Below are positions 24,301 through 34,104 of a DNA stretch of 64,000 nucleotides, piece by piece. The stretch spans positions 112,594 to 176,593 of the forward strand of contig JADDMT010000064.1 in NCBI GenBank assembly GCA_021401465.1, read 5' to 3'. Source of the stretch: Teratosphaeria epicoccoides (taxonomy: Eukaryota; Ascomycota; Dothideomycetes; Mycosphaerellales; Teratosphaeriaceae). Made by a program: the position numbers and the translations under genes. How positions within the stretch are numbered: position 1 is the first letter of the stretch; each line of letters opens with the position of its first letter. The notes below the pieces were generated by a model that saw only the letters and a list, made by a program, of their open reading frames with translations, was not told the origin of the DNA and made no database searches.

Positions 24301-24677
24301 TGTACAGCGTCATCACACGCCGTCGCGGCCGCATCGTATCGGAGTCTCTGCTAGAGCCGTCCACGAACTTCACTATCTTGGCCCTATTGCCGGTCGCCGA
24401 ATCTTTTGGCTTCTCTGACGAGATCAGGCAACGCACATCTGGCTTTGCGGCTCCTCAGCTTGTATTCGAGGGCTTCGAAGTCCTTGACGATGGTACGAAT
24501 GCTAGCGATCCATTCTGGGTGCCTCGCACGGAAGAGGAGCTGGAAGATCTCGGCGAGAAGGCTGACAGGGAGAATGTTGCGAGAAGGTATGTGGATGCTG
24601 TACGCCAACGGAAAGGACTGGCTGTGCAAAGAAAGGTAGTCGAGTCGGCTGAGAAGCAGGCGACTATGAAGAGATAG
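21354..24677 (+). CDS. EFL1: Elongation-factor-like GTPase Efl1/Ria1 (60S maturation)
   Basis: Intronless ORF of 1107 residues. GTPase motifs: VLAHVDHGKTSLTDALIA (G1), RGITMEASAISL (G2 region), LIDSPGHIDFSSEV (G3) and LLVINKMDRL (G4). EF-2-like domains follow: ENPEQLIGFARIFSGTLTVG (domain II), then HVILTAGELHLERCLKDL (domain III), and C-terminal EIIRTVRDSIRHGFLDWSPR and EVLGRVYSVITRRRGRIVSE. Insertions within and after the G domain and in domain IV set it apart from EF-2 (about 840 residues), and the diphthamide-site context of EF-2 is missing. With Sdo1/SBDS, Efl1 releases eIF6/Tif6 from pre-60S subunits in the cytoplasm. Length and intact motifs suggest a working gene. Confidence 0.95.
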   Translation: MPVVAPEKLVKLQHHGDNIRNICVLAHVDHGKTSLTDALIATNGIISPRLAGKIRYLDSRPDEQLRGITMEASAISLYFSLLRRSATEAQPEQKEYLINLIDSPGHIDFSSEVSTASRLCDGAVVLVDAVEGVCSQTVTVLRQTWAEKLKPLLVINKMDRLITELKLSPAEAYTHLSKLLEQVNAVMGSFALGERMEDDLRWRERIDEKVNAAAAEKEKEDASDGSKGRKRGVTEDAEGIVTSTPAEYEEKDDEDIYFEPERNNVIFASAIDGWAFTPRQFAVLYEKKLGIKRIVLEKVLWGDFYLDPKTKRVLGPKHLRGRHLKPMFVQLVLEQIWAAYEATTGGPSKKGDQQLLEKITKGLNITIPAHILRSRDSKALLSAVFSAWLPLSTALLVSIIEGLPSPHSAQESRMPGLLELSPGAEHIKPNVKEAMTHSEQTIGVPVVAYVSKMVSVPESELPANKRRGGMLSAEEARELGRKKRAEIARAQATANEEADVASVTDALNSAAIGEGDEIDGADTETDQQENPEQLIGFARIFSGTLTVGDEVYVLPPKFTPARPHAQPQPQIVTIKALYLLMGRSLESLNSVPAGNIVGIAGLGEAILKSGTICSQLEGAPNLSSTTAISTNAPIVRVALEPAYPSDVDKMIRGLQLLVQSDPAAVYEQLESGEHVILTAGELHLERCLKDLRERFAKCDIQAGEAIVPYRESIVKGEEMNPPKDAALGRGRVAALTSSKQLTVRLRVRPLPAAVTEFLVKHTGAIKRLYSERQAQDEERVAEASKGQANGDKAEEAGQQKIEAEDTAAEGGQNLSMAEFKQKLTEAFAEVKTEKDAWASVIDKIAAFGPRRVGPNILVDATVAGLCGKFLREEHEVPSSADTAEGAAKHESTLADKAAYAFQLATYQGPLCNEPMQGVAVFLEDLTTHVSEDEAGQNMGRLTGEIIRTVRDSIRHGFLDWSPRILLAMYSCEIQASAEVLGRVYSVITRRRGRIVSESLLEPSTNFTILALLPVAESFGFSDEIRQRTSGFAAPQLVFEGFEVLDDGTNASDPFWVPRTEEELEDLGEKADRENVARRYVDAVRQRKGLAVQRKVVESAEKQATMKR

Positions 24678-26292
24678 GCGAGTGATCTGTTCGTACGGTC
24701 AAGCTGCTCCTTTGCAGCTGGGTTCGTCGATCACGTTGCAGGTGTACAATCGCTGTAGTTGGCTCGCCGCTTGTTGCCTGGTGTGAGTTGCATAGGCGCG
24801 ACTCCCTGGTGCTGCGAAGATGGCCAAGCTATGTCGCGAAGAGTCCAGTGCACCGGACTCACTTGCCTTGTTGCCCGTCTCTCGTGCCTGGATCCTTGTT
24901 GCGTTGGCATGTCAGCTCATTAGTCACATCCAAGCAGGATTGATTGAGCCCACACCTGCCATATGTGTCGTCGGAAGCGGTCTGCCAGCGTTCGTTTCAG
25001 CTCATCCCGAAAGAAGGCATACTTACACCCCGCACCTCGAGAAGGTCGCTGGCTCGCGGAGCACCCTGTCGAAGAAGAAAAAGAAGTCAGCATGTTTCTA
25101 TCAGGTGGGATGATACTTTTGACCGCCGGCGCAGGACCGGAGCCCTCTGCGTTGGTCCTGCGTGCGTAAAGATCTCAGCACATGGTTGGACAAGGGAGGG
25201 AGAGGGGGATGAAGTGACTTACCCGGCGCAAAATCGGGTCTCTCTGCGCCGGTCCTACATGTGTAAGGGTGTCAGCAAACTATCGTTAAAAAGCAAAGGC
25301 CATTCCCCCCGCTCACCTGGCCTCAGCCAGATCGAGACTGGTATGTCGGCGTCGTCGCCAACGAACGAAATCAGCACCCCGACAGCTTCACCTGATACTG
25401 CTTCCCTCCAGCGGTACTCAGCTCTCGCCGGACTTCCCGCCTTCAGTCCTCAGCAGCAGAGCAGGTTCGCACCGTTGAAGGAAGCCTATTCGTTCTCTGT
25501 CAGCGAACATATCCATCAGGTTGGGGGTTACGTTACCACCAGGGGAAGGGGAACAAAACGACATCCTATATAAGCGGGAATCACGCCCGGGCCGCCCCCG
25601 TTGCAACATCCCTGGCCAGGTGCTGTCTTAAGTGTACATCCGTCCATATTTTCAAATCCATCTGTGAATCGTTCATAACTGTGAGGCCTGGATACCTCGA
25701 AACCTCCATTTTTTATCCTCCGCAGGGCACCTCTGGATCCTTGCTGGTGCTGCCACACCGAATCCATCGCCTTGAAGTTTTGAAACAGGCCGGTCTCGCC
25801 TCTGTTAGTGAGTCGCGACACTTCACCGCCGGCCAGGCCATCTCCGCTCCACCACCACGCCTGCCGCATCATGCCAGCCAGGCCTAGAAAAAACTTCCGC
25901 CTCCGCGCCTGCTATCCGCCAGCCAGGCCATCAAACACCATCGACCCACACCTTCGGTCGCGCTCCTGTCGTTCTCGTAAACACCGCAGACTCAATCCAC
26001 CAGCTCTCGTTGCGATGCCACCAGACCGCAACCTCGGCAGATGTCTGCCATATGAGGAAGAATCCTTGGACCACTTGGCCGTTGACGAAGCGCAAGCGTG
26101 GTCGATGGTGGTCGGGACGCTGACCTATCGCCGTAGCAGGTCGTGAGCACTTGGATGAGCTGATTCGAAAGGCCTCGCCGGCCACCGAGCCGTCATTGAT
26201 CGCATCGAGCAGAGCACCCACCATTCACCTAGATCATGTTAGCACGCCACAAAAGACTTACCTTGTGTGAATCCCGAGCTGGCTGCTCGATC
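24678..26292. other. Intergenic, no supported gene
   Basis: ORFs of up to 209 codons (24944-25573, plus strand) are Arg/Ser/Pro-rich without motifs. On the minus strand a 97-codon ORF (25931-26224) lies just downstream of the coiled-coil gene. A 33-nt intron-like element (26261-26229) sits between them. Confidence 0.45.
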
Positions 26293-28133
26293 TCAGGACC
26301 ACACGATCTTCACCCAACTCCAGATTCCTATGGCAGGTGTCAGTCAGCGGGTGCTTGGTCGTTGTGAAGGTGGCAGAGCCACTTACCAGAAGCGAACTCT
26401 GTCGCCTTCTTGACCACGCAGGCCAAGATCCCCTCCTTCTCACCGTCGCCTTCATCCACCGTCGCGACCTCCTCCTTCTCTTGCTCCTCCGTGCTCTGCT
26501 CGATCGTCTCGGACTCGGCGACGTGCCCGGCCTCCCGTTTCCTGCGGTCTCGTGCCTCCACAAAGGCAATCGCTCGCGCTTCTGCCTCCGCATTGCACCG
26601 TTGCTTGACCTCGAGTTCCCACGCCGCCCACCATTCGGCGGAGCGACGGGCCTCGGCCACATGGTCGAAAGGTTTCCGAGGCGGAACGACGACCTCGTCA
26701 TCGTCGTCATCCTCATCCCCCCTGGCAACACCATACTTGGCGTAGAGTGCCCGAACCTTTTCCTTGAACAGCCGGTCTTGCTGCTCTTTGCGATCCCTTT
26801 CGCGCTGAGCAGCCAGTTCATCCTCGCGACGCTTGGCCTCCTTCTCGCGAAGTCTGGCCTCCTTCTCGAGTCTGAACTTCTCTCGGAGCTGTCCAAGTTT
26901 GGCCTCGAACGTTCGCTCTCGCTGCTCTTTGCGGTCCCTTTCGCGCTGAGCAGCCAGTTCATCCTCGCGACGCTTGGCCTCCTTCTCGCGAAGTCTGGCC
27001 TCCTTCTCGAGCCTGAACCTCTCGCGCAGCTGTTCAAGTTTCTCCTTGATCGCTCGCTCTTGCTGCTCTTTGCGATCCTTCTCGCGCTGGGCAGCCAGAG
27101 CTTTCTCCCGGACTTCAGCCTCCTTGCGGAATCTGATCTCCTGGGCGACCAATCGAACCCTCTCCACATGCTCTTGTTGCTCTTGCTCTCTCCGCTCCTG
27201 CTCAGCGAAGAAAGCGTCCACAGCATCATCACGCGCTCTGAAGAACGCGTGCAAGCGCTGTGCAATTGCCGTCTGACGGTCAGGCAATGGGCACGGCCTG
27301 ATCTTGTCGAGTACTGGAGGTCGACGATATTCGTTTTCCTGTGTCGATGACGAGTACTAACCGCCACCGCTTCGGGTCGTGGAATCGTCGACTGCGATCC
27401 TCGAGGCGCCGGCATACAACGCCGGCGTCTTTTGGACCGTTGGAAGATGGGTTATGTCTTCCCGATATTGCCGGACTCTATCCTTCGCAAATCGTCGCTC
27501 TGAACAACGACTACGTTGGATAACATCGAGCTGCTCCTGCTGGAGCTTCTTGGCCTTCTCGGCCTCCTCCCGTTCCTCTTCCGCGATCCGCTCGCGGAAC
27601 AGCGCGAGCATCTCCTCCCCTCTGCGCTTGCTCGCCTCCGCCTCCCTCCGCCTCTGCGCCACTTGCGCAGCCTCCCACTCCCTCACCGCCTCCGCGCGCC
27701 CTTCATCGATCTCCTCCCACATGAGCTCCAGGCGCGCCACGGCCTCCTCCTCCCTCCTGCGCTTTTCACCAGCCGCCAACCCCGCCCACCAACGATGGTG
27801 CCTTTCGGTCCCCCACTCGTCTGGAACCGGGAGTTGCCTCCTCTCTGCCACCTCCGCCGCCGCCTCGACCATCTCCTCCTTCCCCACGTCCCTCCCCTCC
27901 ATTCTCCTCATCAACAACTCCTTGTACTGGAGAAGCAGCTCCACCATTGCCGAAGAGTCTTCCTCTTCGGAGGATGAAGCTGTAAAGGTGCCGCCCGCAG
28001 TACCTCGATCGATGGCAGTCGCCCGAGAGCGAGACAGGCAAATGGGACCCGTGCCTTGCGGCGACGAGTGCGAAAGCGACGCGGAAGGTGCAACACTGCC
28101 CGCTGTGAGCGTTGGGAAACTGCTGATTGACAT
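26293..28133 (-). CDS. Unidentified long coiled-coil protein with internal 47-residue repeats
   Basis: Exons 28133-27362, 27313-26387 and 26327-26293. Introns are 48 nt (27361-27314, GTTAGT...CTCCAG) and 59 nt (26386-26328, GTAAGT...CATAG). Phases fit, giving 577 residues. Without the first intron the frame would meet a TAG at 27359-27357, so splicing is needed. The protein starts with a Ser/Thr-rich segment of about 60 residues, then an almost continuous Glu/Arg/Lys-rich coiled coil (EEMVEAAAEVAERRQ, EMLALFRERIAEEEREEAEK). In the middle lie three copies of a 47-residue block (EKDRKEQQERAIKEKLEQLR, EKEARLREKEAKRREDELAA). The tail carries an acidic stretch (DEDDDDDEVVVPP) and a Glu-rich segment. 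I do not recognise the family and claim no function. The two Trp-rich HHRWWAGL and SAEWWAAWELE segments may mark small folded units. Confidence 0.7.
26781..27160. repeat. Three-copy 141-bp tandem repeat inside the coiled-coil gene
   Basis: CTGCTCTTTGCG recurs at 26781-26782, 26922 and 27063, a fixed 141-bp period (47 codons). The first two copies are nearly identical over the whole unit; the third is more diverged. This points to a fairly recent duplication in frame. Confidence 0.85.
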
Positions 28134-28194
28134 TGTGTTTGCAAGCTGTGTGACTAGCTGTTCGTGATGTTCTGCATGAGGAAAGAGTCAGCGA

Positions 28195-28400
28195 CAGTTA
28201 GTGGCAGTGATGATGGCGGCGAGGTGAGGGAAGTGCTGTGCGATGACGTGACGGTTATGGCCAAGGGAGAAGGTGAGGCAAGTGCTGTGCGAGGAGGTGA
28301 GGGAGGCGCCATGTGATGAGGTGAGTAGTGTGATGATGAGGTGAGGCAAGTGATGATGAGGTGAAGGTGAGCAAGGTGATGCTGGTGAGCAGGTGGGAGG
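28195..28400. repeat. Degenerate GATGAGGTGAGG-type low-complexity repeat
   Basis: Variants of GTGATGATGAGGTGAGGCA and GGTGAGGGA recur through about 200 bp directly upstream of the coiled-coil gene start. It lies where the promoter or 5' leader should be. Confidence 0.7.
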
Positions 28401-28672
28401 CCGATGGCATATGTGCAGGCTGTAAGATGAAGGTGTGTGCATGGGTTTGCAAAACAAGTGTCCATAGCCATCGAGCGCACCCAGGAGGTGGGCGGCGACG
28501 ACAGCATAGTGCAAGCGGGCTGCCTGATCTTGCTCATGATGTGCAGATGCTTGTGAAGTATGTGTAGTATGCACGGGGAAGGTGTATGGGTGGGTAGGGG
28601 GGTAAAACTCACCAAGGCAGTTTCTGAGGAAAGAAGAAAGAAGAGCAGGAAGAGAGAGGAAGGACGAGATAT

Positions 28673-28930
28673 TTATTTACTGGCCATGGGCGCTACGGGA
28701 GACCTGTCCCGCATCAACAACGATGCACTGTCCAAGTAAACAGAGCTAGAGAGGGCTTTGCTGTGCAATTCTTGCATCATGGTGTTGCGTACGGCGGAGC
28801 TAGGGTAACCATGGGCCATCGGCATGCCGAAAGGAGGACAACAGTCATATTCGGATGTCAGGAAGCCGGGACGATGGGCTGCGAGTCGCAGGAACAGCAG
28901 ATATAGACAAAGCAGCATGAGTAGGCTCAT
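28673..28930 (-). CDS. Possible small secreted or membrane-anchored protein (85 aa)
   Basis: ATG at 28930 begins MSLLMLLCLYLLFLRLAAHR, a good signal peptide or signal anchor. The following 65 residues are polar with one CC pair (YDCCPPFGMPM). There is no known motif, no intron and no neighbour in an obvious unit. It may be a real small gene or a chance ORF; the hydrophobic start right at the ATG is the only support. Confidence 0.3.
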   Translation of the reverse strand: MSLLMLLCLYLLFLRLAAHRPGFLTSEYDCCPPFGMPMAHGYPSSAVRNTMMQELHSKALSSSVYLDSASLLMRDRSPVAPMASK

Positions 28931-29929
28931 GATGGTCCAGATGACTGTTGGGCAATCTTACATGGCTCTTGGGCAGGAGACCGCGACGCTCCCGAGCTCA
29001 GTTGACGTTGAGGACCTTTCCATGGTAGATACCCAAAATGCCAACTTCATACACACTGCAACCCTCTCAGAGTGACCCATTAATTACCCGTCGTCCAGAT
29101 CCGCAACGTAGACCTGCATCTCTCAATTGAAGACCGCCGTCAAGTTCGTCTCCACGATGATTACCTCTGCCAACCTCGATCAAAACCTCACGTTACATTC
29201 GGGCGAGAAGCAGTCAATCACAGGAAGCGCCTGATTGCAAAAGCACCGGTGTCCTACCGCAATTGCCGCCAATGCCAAGACGCCGGGAGAAGCTAGTCCG
29301 GAAAGGGAAGGCACGATCGCTCGAGCTGCAGAAGTATCAAGTGCGACTTCTCCCAGGCTTCAGCTCCGGGGAAAACCCGTGTGCGAGAATACAAGCAATG
29401 ATAGATACAACATCATCGAGCCGAGCGGCCTCGGCAGGATGATTGCTTGGGCGAAAACAGCTGTCGCCATTGGTTGAAGACTCGACAGACGGCCAACTTG
29501 AGAGCAGGCGTGCATGCTTCGATTGATCTGCAAGGAAATCTTGAACCTCATGAATGGAGTAGGCAATACCAGACATTCGCATCTCCATTGGAAGTGCTCC
29601 ATGGCCTCGGTCTCGGCCTGGAGTCATAATTGGAGCGTGCAAGCTGGACGGCTAGAAAACTCCAGCTTAGATGTCAGCAAAACCATACGGTAAAGGATGC
29701 AGCAGAAGCACTTCTACAATTTGCAGCGTCATTTTGTGCAAGGTATCTGTGCTGTGTATGCTAAACTACAGACAAGCCCTGCGACCCGCACCACCAAGTC
29801 GCCCATGTTCTTGACTTGATCCACACGGGCGACAGCCAATCGCAAGTCTTCGCATAAGCCGTGCATACTTCGAACATTGTGGTCCTGCGCGGACGCACGA
29901 GTGGATTGTGTGGTAAGCGACGGAGCAGC
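28931..29929. other. Intergenic, no supported gene
   Basis: Only short ORFs without features. The right end contains the 3' region of the SERBP1-like gene. Confidence 0.5.
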
Positions 29930-31386
29930 TTATTTGCCGCCCAAAGATGGAAAGGCACTCTCGTCGCTGGTGTTGATGCCGCCGCGGGGGCCGCCACGAG
30001 GAGCACCACCACGGTCACCGCGTGTGCCGCCTCTCTCGCCGCCGCGTCCGCCACCACGACGCTCACCATCGGGACGTGGACGACGGTCGCCATCACGGGG
30101 GCCCCTACGCTCGCCGTCACGACCACCTCTCGCCCCGCCTCGGCCGCGGCCACGACCTCCACCGCCCTGGTCCGGAGCAGCGTAGTACTGTCCATCCAGA
30201 ACAAGAACGTCCTTCTCCTTGATCTCCTTCTGCCTCTGCTTCTTGCCACCACCACCAATGAAGAAGTTCTCCTCCTCGGCGTTCCGTGAGAAGGCACTGC
30301 CCTCTGGGAACTTCTGCTTGCTGCCCTCGTTCGGCTTGCGGATCTCGAGGCCACCGGCGTTCAGGGCCATGCGCTTCTCAGCCAGCTCGGCGAGGTACTG
30401 GTCGTAGGACTTGGTGGTGTCCTCAGGCTCAGCAGGAGCAACCTCGTCAACAGCCGCGGGACCGTCTGGCCCATTGGTGAAAGCTGGGTCACCAGCGCCA
30501 GTGTCGGGAGTGAAGCCTTCACCGGCCTCAGCCTTTGCGATATCCTCGCCAGCCTTCTCGTCATCCAACTCGCCGTTGGCGTCCTTGACATCACCCCAAC
30601 CCGCTGCTGCCTGCTTCTCAGCATTGGTCCTGCCGCTGTGGCTGTGCCGGTCGTCGCGTGCGGTCCTGGTGCCGCGACCCTCGAAGCCACGGCCACGGCC
30701 CCGTCCTCCACGGCCACGGATCTCGCGGTGGTCACGAGGATCTAGAGAACGTCAGCGATGCTCGGCTCGACGTGAGTATGACTGTGTGCTTACCCCTCGT
30801 GCGGTCAGAGTGACGGTCCTGGCGCAGGCCATCGTCGCGTCTCTCGGCCCTGTTATTCAGCGAGCCGGCTGGACCAATCTCTCGTCAGCAGAGGTATTGT
30901 CATCATGCACATCCAATGAACAGGTTGTGGTATGTCCTTCTCTTCCATGCATTACAAGCGACGCCTCCACTCCGCCTGGAACATACCTTGGTCACCGCGC
31001 GTGAACACCTCGTGCCTGCCCCCACGTCCACCGCCAGCTGGCCTCGGGGCATCGCCGCGGGCGGGAGCCTCAGCACCAGCATTGCGCTTGCCGCTACGCT
31101 GGACAGGCTTGTCGACGGCCTTGGTGGGAGGTTCCGGCTCCCTGTCGGGGTCGAGATCCGGGTCGTTGCCTTGGTGTTGAGTCAGTATGCGCAATACGTC
31201 CTCCTCAATCGAGATGGTGCAGTCGCTCACCCAGGAGGTCGTAAAGGTTCTGTTGTGCAATGCTCTGTCAGCCAGCGTCCAATGCCTGTTCCAAATTGCG
31301 CGACTTCTGGTGGCATGACCATCGAACCATGGGGCCCGCCTCCTGCGTCTTTGGGTACACACCTTGCTCGCGATCGGGGTCGTCAT
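29930..31386 (-). CDS. Stm1/SERBP1-like RGG RNA-binding protein (HABP4/PAI-RBP1 family)
   Basis: Five exons fit in phase: 31386-31363, 31249-31231, 31169-30987, 30880-30794 and 30741-29930, giving 374 residues. Exon 1 encodes MTTPIASK; exon 2 (19 nt) and exon 3 give NLYDLLGNDPDLDPDREPEP, the conserved Stm1 N-terminal box, then PPTKAVDKPVQRSGKRN. If the CAG at 31260 is used instead, exon 2 is 34 nt and adds five residues. Later come REIRGRGGRGRGRGFEGRG, the HABP4 core (GWGDVKDANGELDDEKAGED, then KSYDQYLAELAEKRMALNAG) and a C-terminal RGG tail ending SAFPSLGGK. The yeast member clamps idle 80S ribosomes and binds G-quadruplexes. Intron 3 is 106 nt, longer than most here. Confidence 0.9.
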
Positions 31387-32053
31387 TGTGTCTGTAATTT
31401 CACCAGCAGAATTGACCCATTGTACTCTGCTTCGATGCAGGCGGGTGTGGGTGGCGGACGGAGAGCTTTTCCTGGAATTTCGCGTCGGAAACGCTTGGGC
31501 TTGGCTTGGCGCCGAAGAGCACGGAAGTCGCAGGGGACACATTCTACACAGGCCATGCTCACCCCAACGCGCGCTTACAAGGGTCACCATCAAGATCACA
31601 TGCAGCGTGGCGCTATTGATGCAGGCGTGATCAGTGGTAGCTTCGCATGACACCAATCATCAGGTACCATTGGGGTCGCTGGAAGGGTTTGGTTTCGCTG
31701 AACATCAAAACAAACGTCCTCCCAATGGCTGACCTCTGACTCCTCGCTAGACGACCTCAGACGACCTCAAACAACCTCCTTTTCTCGCTCTTGCCGTTCC
31801 ATATTCACACTGTCCGTATGTCGTCGATGATAGCCGCAAGTCCTCGCCCTACAGCTTGTCCAAACATCCAGAGCACGCTCGTTAAGATCACGCGAGGGTA
31901 GCAAATGCCTCAGCCATTATCAAATCCATCAAACTCCGTGCTTTCATTCGTCGAAGTGGTCTTTCACTCCAGCATTGCATCCGTCTGTCGTCAATGTCAC
32001 CTCAATCTTCGCCGGCTGGCGCGCCTGGTCTGAAATCCACCATCGCCACAAAT
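31387..32053. other. Intergenic, no supported gene
   Basis: No convincing ORF. This is the upstream region of the SERBP1-like gene and the 3' end of the bZIP gene. Confidence 0.5.
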
Positions 32054-33584
32054 CTACCTGGACTGAGGGCCAGGATTGATCGCACCATAAGTCGTCGGAT
32101 AATGCATGCTCGCGCTCAACCCGAACGGATCCGCATCCAACATCGGATCATCTGGATCAATCGCCTGGCCAACACTACCATACCCGCTTCCATTCTGGCC
32201 AATCTGCATCACCTGCTGCGGCAGCTGTTGCTCCGCCTGCTCAGACTGCCGTACTCCAAATCCTTGCTGATAATAGGCGTTCATACCGTGCTGCCGCCCG
32301 GCGCCATGATCGCCGAGCTGCGGGGGGTAGTTGCCTTGAAGCTGTGTAGGTGACGCGTTCGCTGAGTGATGAGGTCCGTCGGCGTCTAAATCGGAATCGA
32401 GCATCGATCGTGTCTGTTGTGTATCGTATTCCTGCTCTGTACTCACGGACTCAGCCTAGGACGAACACAGTCCCATTGTAAGACGAGGAAGAGAAAACTT
32501 GCCGAGCTGATCAAAGTGTTTCTGAAATGGACTTGGATAGTATGCTGAAGCGCCTGCACTGTTGTGCCCTGCACTTAAAGGTGTATTGAAGCTGATGCTG
32601 TTCGTGGCGCTGGATACGTTCTGGTACTTAGGCGCTTGCTGTGGTGGATATGATGCGCGTTTCATATTCGCAGGTGGCTGTGGCGGTGCGTAGAAGCCAT
32701 CGTTAGGCGGTGGCCGCGACGAGCGAGGATATGTGTGATACTGCTGTGCCTGTCCCTGAGCGACCACAGAAGACATTGGTGGGGTCATCCCACCTTGTTG
32801 CATGGCCATTGGTGACCTTGTCTGGACGTTAGTTGGAGATGAGGCGTGCGACGATGGAGTCGGGTGGCCCTGAGGTGATCCTGTAAAGGACGTGTCTTGA
32901 TTCAGTTGGCCTGGCGCCAATTTAGGCAGGAAGCCTTGGCCTGATCTTCGAGCATGTTGTCGTTGCACGGCAGTCCGTTGAAGTTGTGGCAAGCCAGCGA
33001 TTGGAGGTACGACGCCTGGTCCTAGGATGGGACTTCCAGTCTTGATCGACAACTCGGCTTGAACATCGATGCCTGAAATGTGTCAGTGAGGTCGGTGATA
33101 CAAGGGACAGTAGCATATACCCTTCTCAAGCAGGATCCTTTCGAGCAACGAATTCTTATATCGAAGCATAAGACACTCATCGGCGGCAGTGCGATGACTT
33201 TGTTGAAGATTGGCAAGCGCCTCCTCATTTTGCTTGATCGTTGCTTCCAGTTGCTTGATATATTCGGTTCGACGTTCCCGGAATGCTGCCTGAGCTTGTC
33301 GATTGCGTTGCTTGCGTTCTTCAGATGTGGCGTAGATCTAGGTCAAGTCAACGACGAGGTCAACCATTTATCGGAATTTAGCAACATCAACCCACAGGCT
33401 TTCGCCCACCCTTGCGCTTCTGTGGTTGCGGAGCAGTGTCCTGCGATGCCTCCGCCGACACCTCTGGCTCCGGTGTCGACTCCGCCGAGCTAGGAGTACC
33501 TTCCGCCACTGCCGCAGAGGTCTCAGGCTCGACTTTGCTCACAGCTGCCATGCTTTGGCGCGCTCCGGACTTGCTATCGGACAT
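32054..33584 (-). CDS. bZIP transcription factor
   Basis: Four exons in phase: 33584-33396, 33337-33121, 33072-32503 and 32436-32054, giving 452 residues. Introns are 58 nt (GTGGGT...CCTAG), 48 nt (GTATAT...TTTCAG) and 66 nt; the last begins GCAAGT, a GC-AG intron. The bZIP lies near residues 64-125: YATSEERKQRNRQAQAAFRE is the basic region with the NxxAQxxFR signature of the Yap/AP-1-like class, followed by RRTEYIKQLEATIKQNEEAL and further heptads to ILLEKG. The rest is Gln/Pro/Ser-rich (likely activation regions), including FQKHFDQL joined to EQEYDTQQ across the GC-AG intron. There is no Yap1-type Cys-rich domain that I can see. A nuclear regulator of unknown targets. Confidence 0.88.
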
Positions 33585-34104
33585 GCAGGTACCCAACTGC
33601 GACCAGATAATCGTTACTGCCAAAGACAGTTAAATCAATCTGGCCACCTGCACTAGACCTGTGTCTCCCTTCCCAAACCCACGACGACCAGACCACGTGT
33701 GGGTTGTCCGGATCGCCCAATCGGGTGGGTCATCAGTAGTAGAGTGGTCGTCCAGTATCGATATGATAATGGTTTGCAAAAATTAAGGGTTTGAGAGTGA
33801 TAAGCGGGATGACAGCGGACAGGCCCCCAAGGGAATAGGAAGGTGAATGTTTGACGTAAGAAAAGCTAATGGGAGGAGCAGATTGACGTGCAACGCAAGA
33901 GAACAAATCAGGCGCAACTTCGCAAGTGCCCCGCGAGATCGGCTGGTCAGATGGAGAGAAATTTTCTCGGCGGCAGTACTGCCCTCCGCTGTCCGTCCGA
34001 TGACGATGATGCTGCTCTCGCCCTGCGCCGAGAATTTGGAGAGCATGGAGTAGAGGCGTGCTGTCCTCGTGCCGGCAGTACATCCAGTCAGGTAGCTTTG
34101 GAGG
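33585..34104. other. Intergenic, upstream of the bZIP gene
   Basis: Only short ORFs, shadows of each other. No feature I can support. Confidence 0.45.

Noticed and set aside
26337..27350. 337-codon plus-strand ORF
   Set aside because: Antisense shadow of the coiled-coil exon; it has no start context, introns or motifs of its own, while the minus strand has consensus introns.
29861..30289. 142-codon plus-strand ORF, Ala/Thr-rich
   Set aside because: Antisense of the RGG exon of the SERBP1-like gene.
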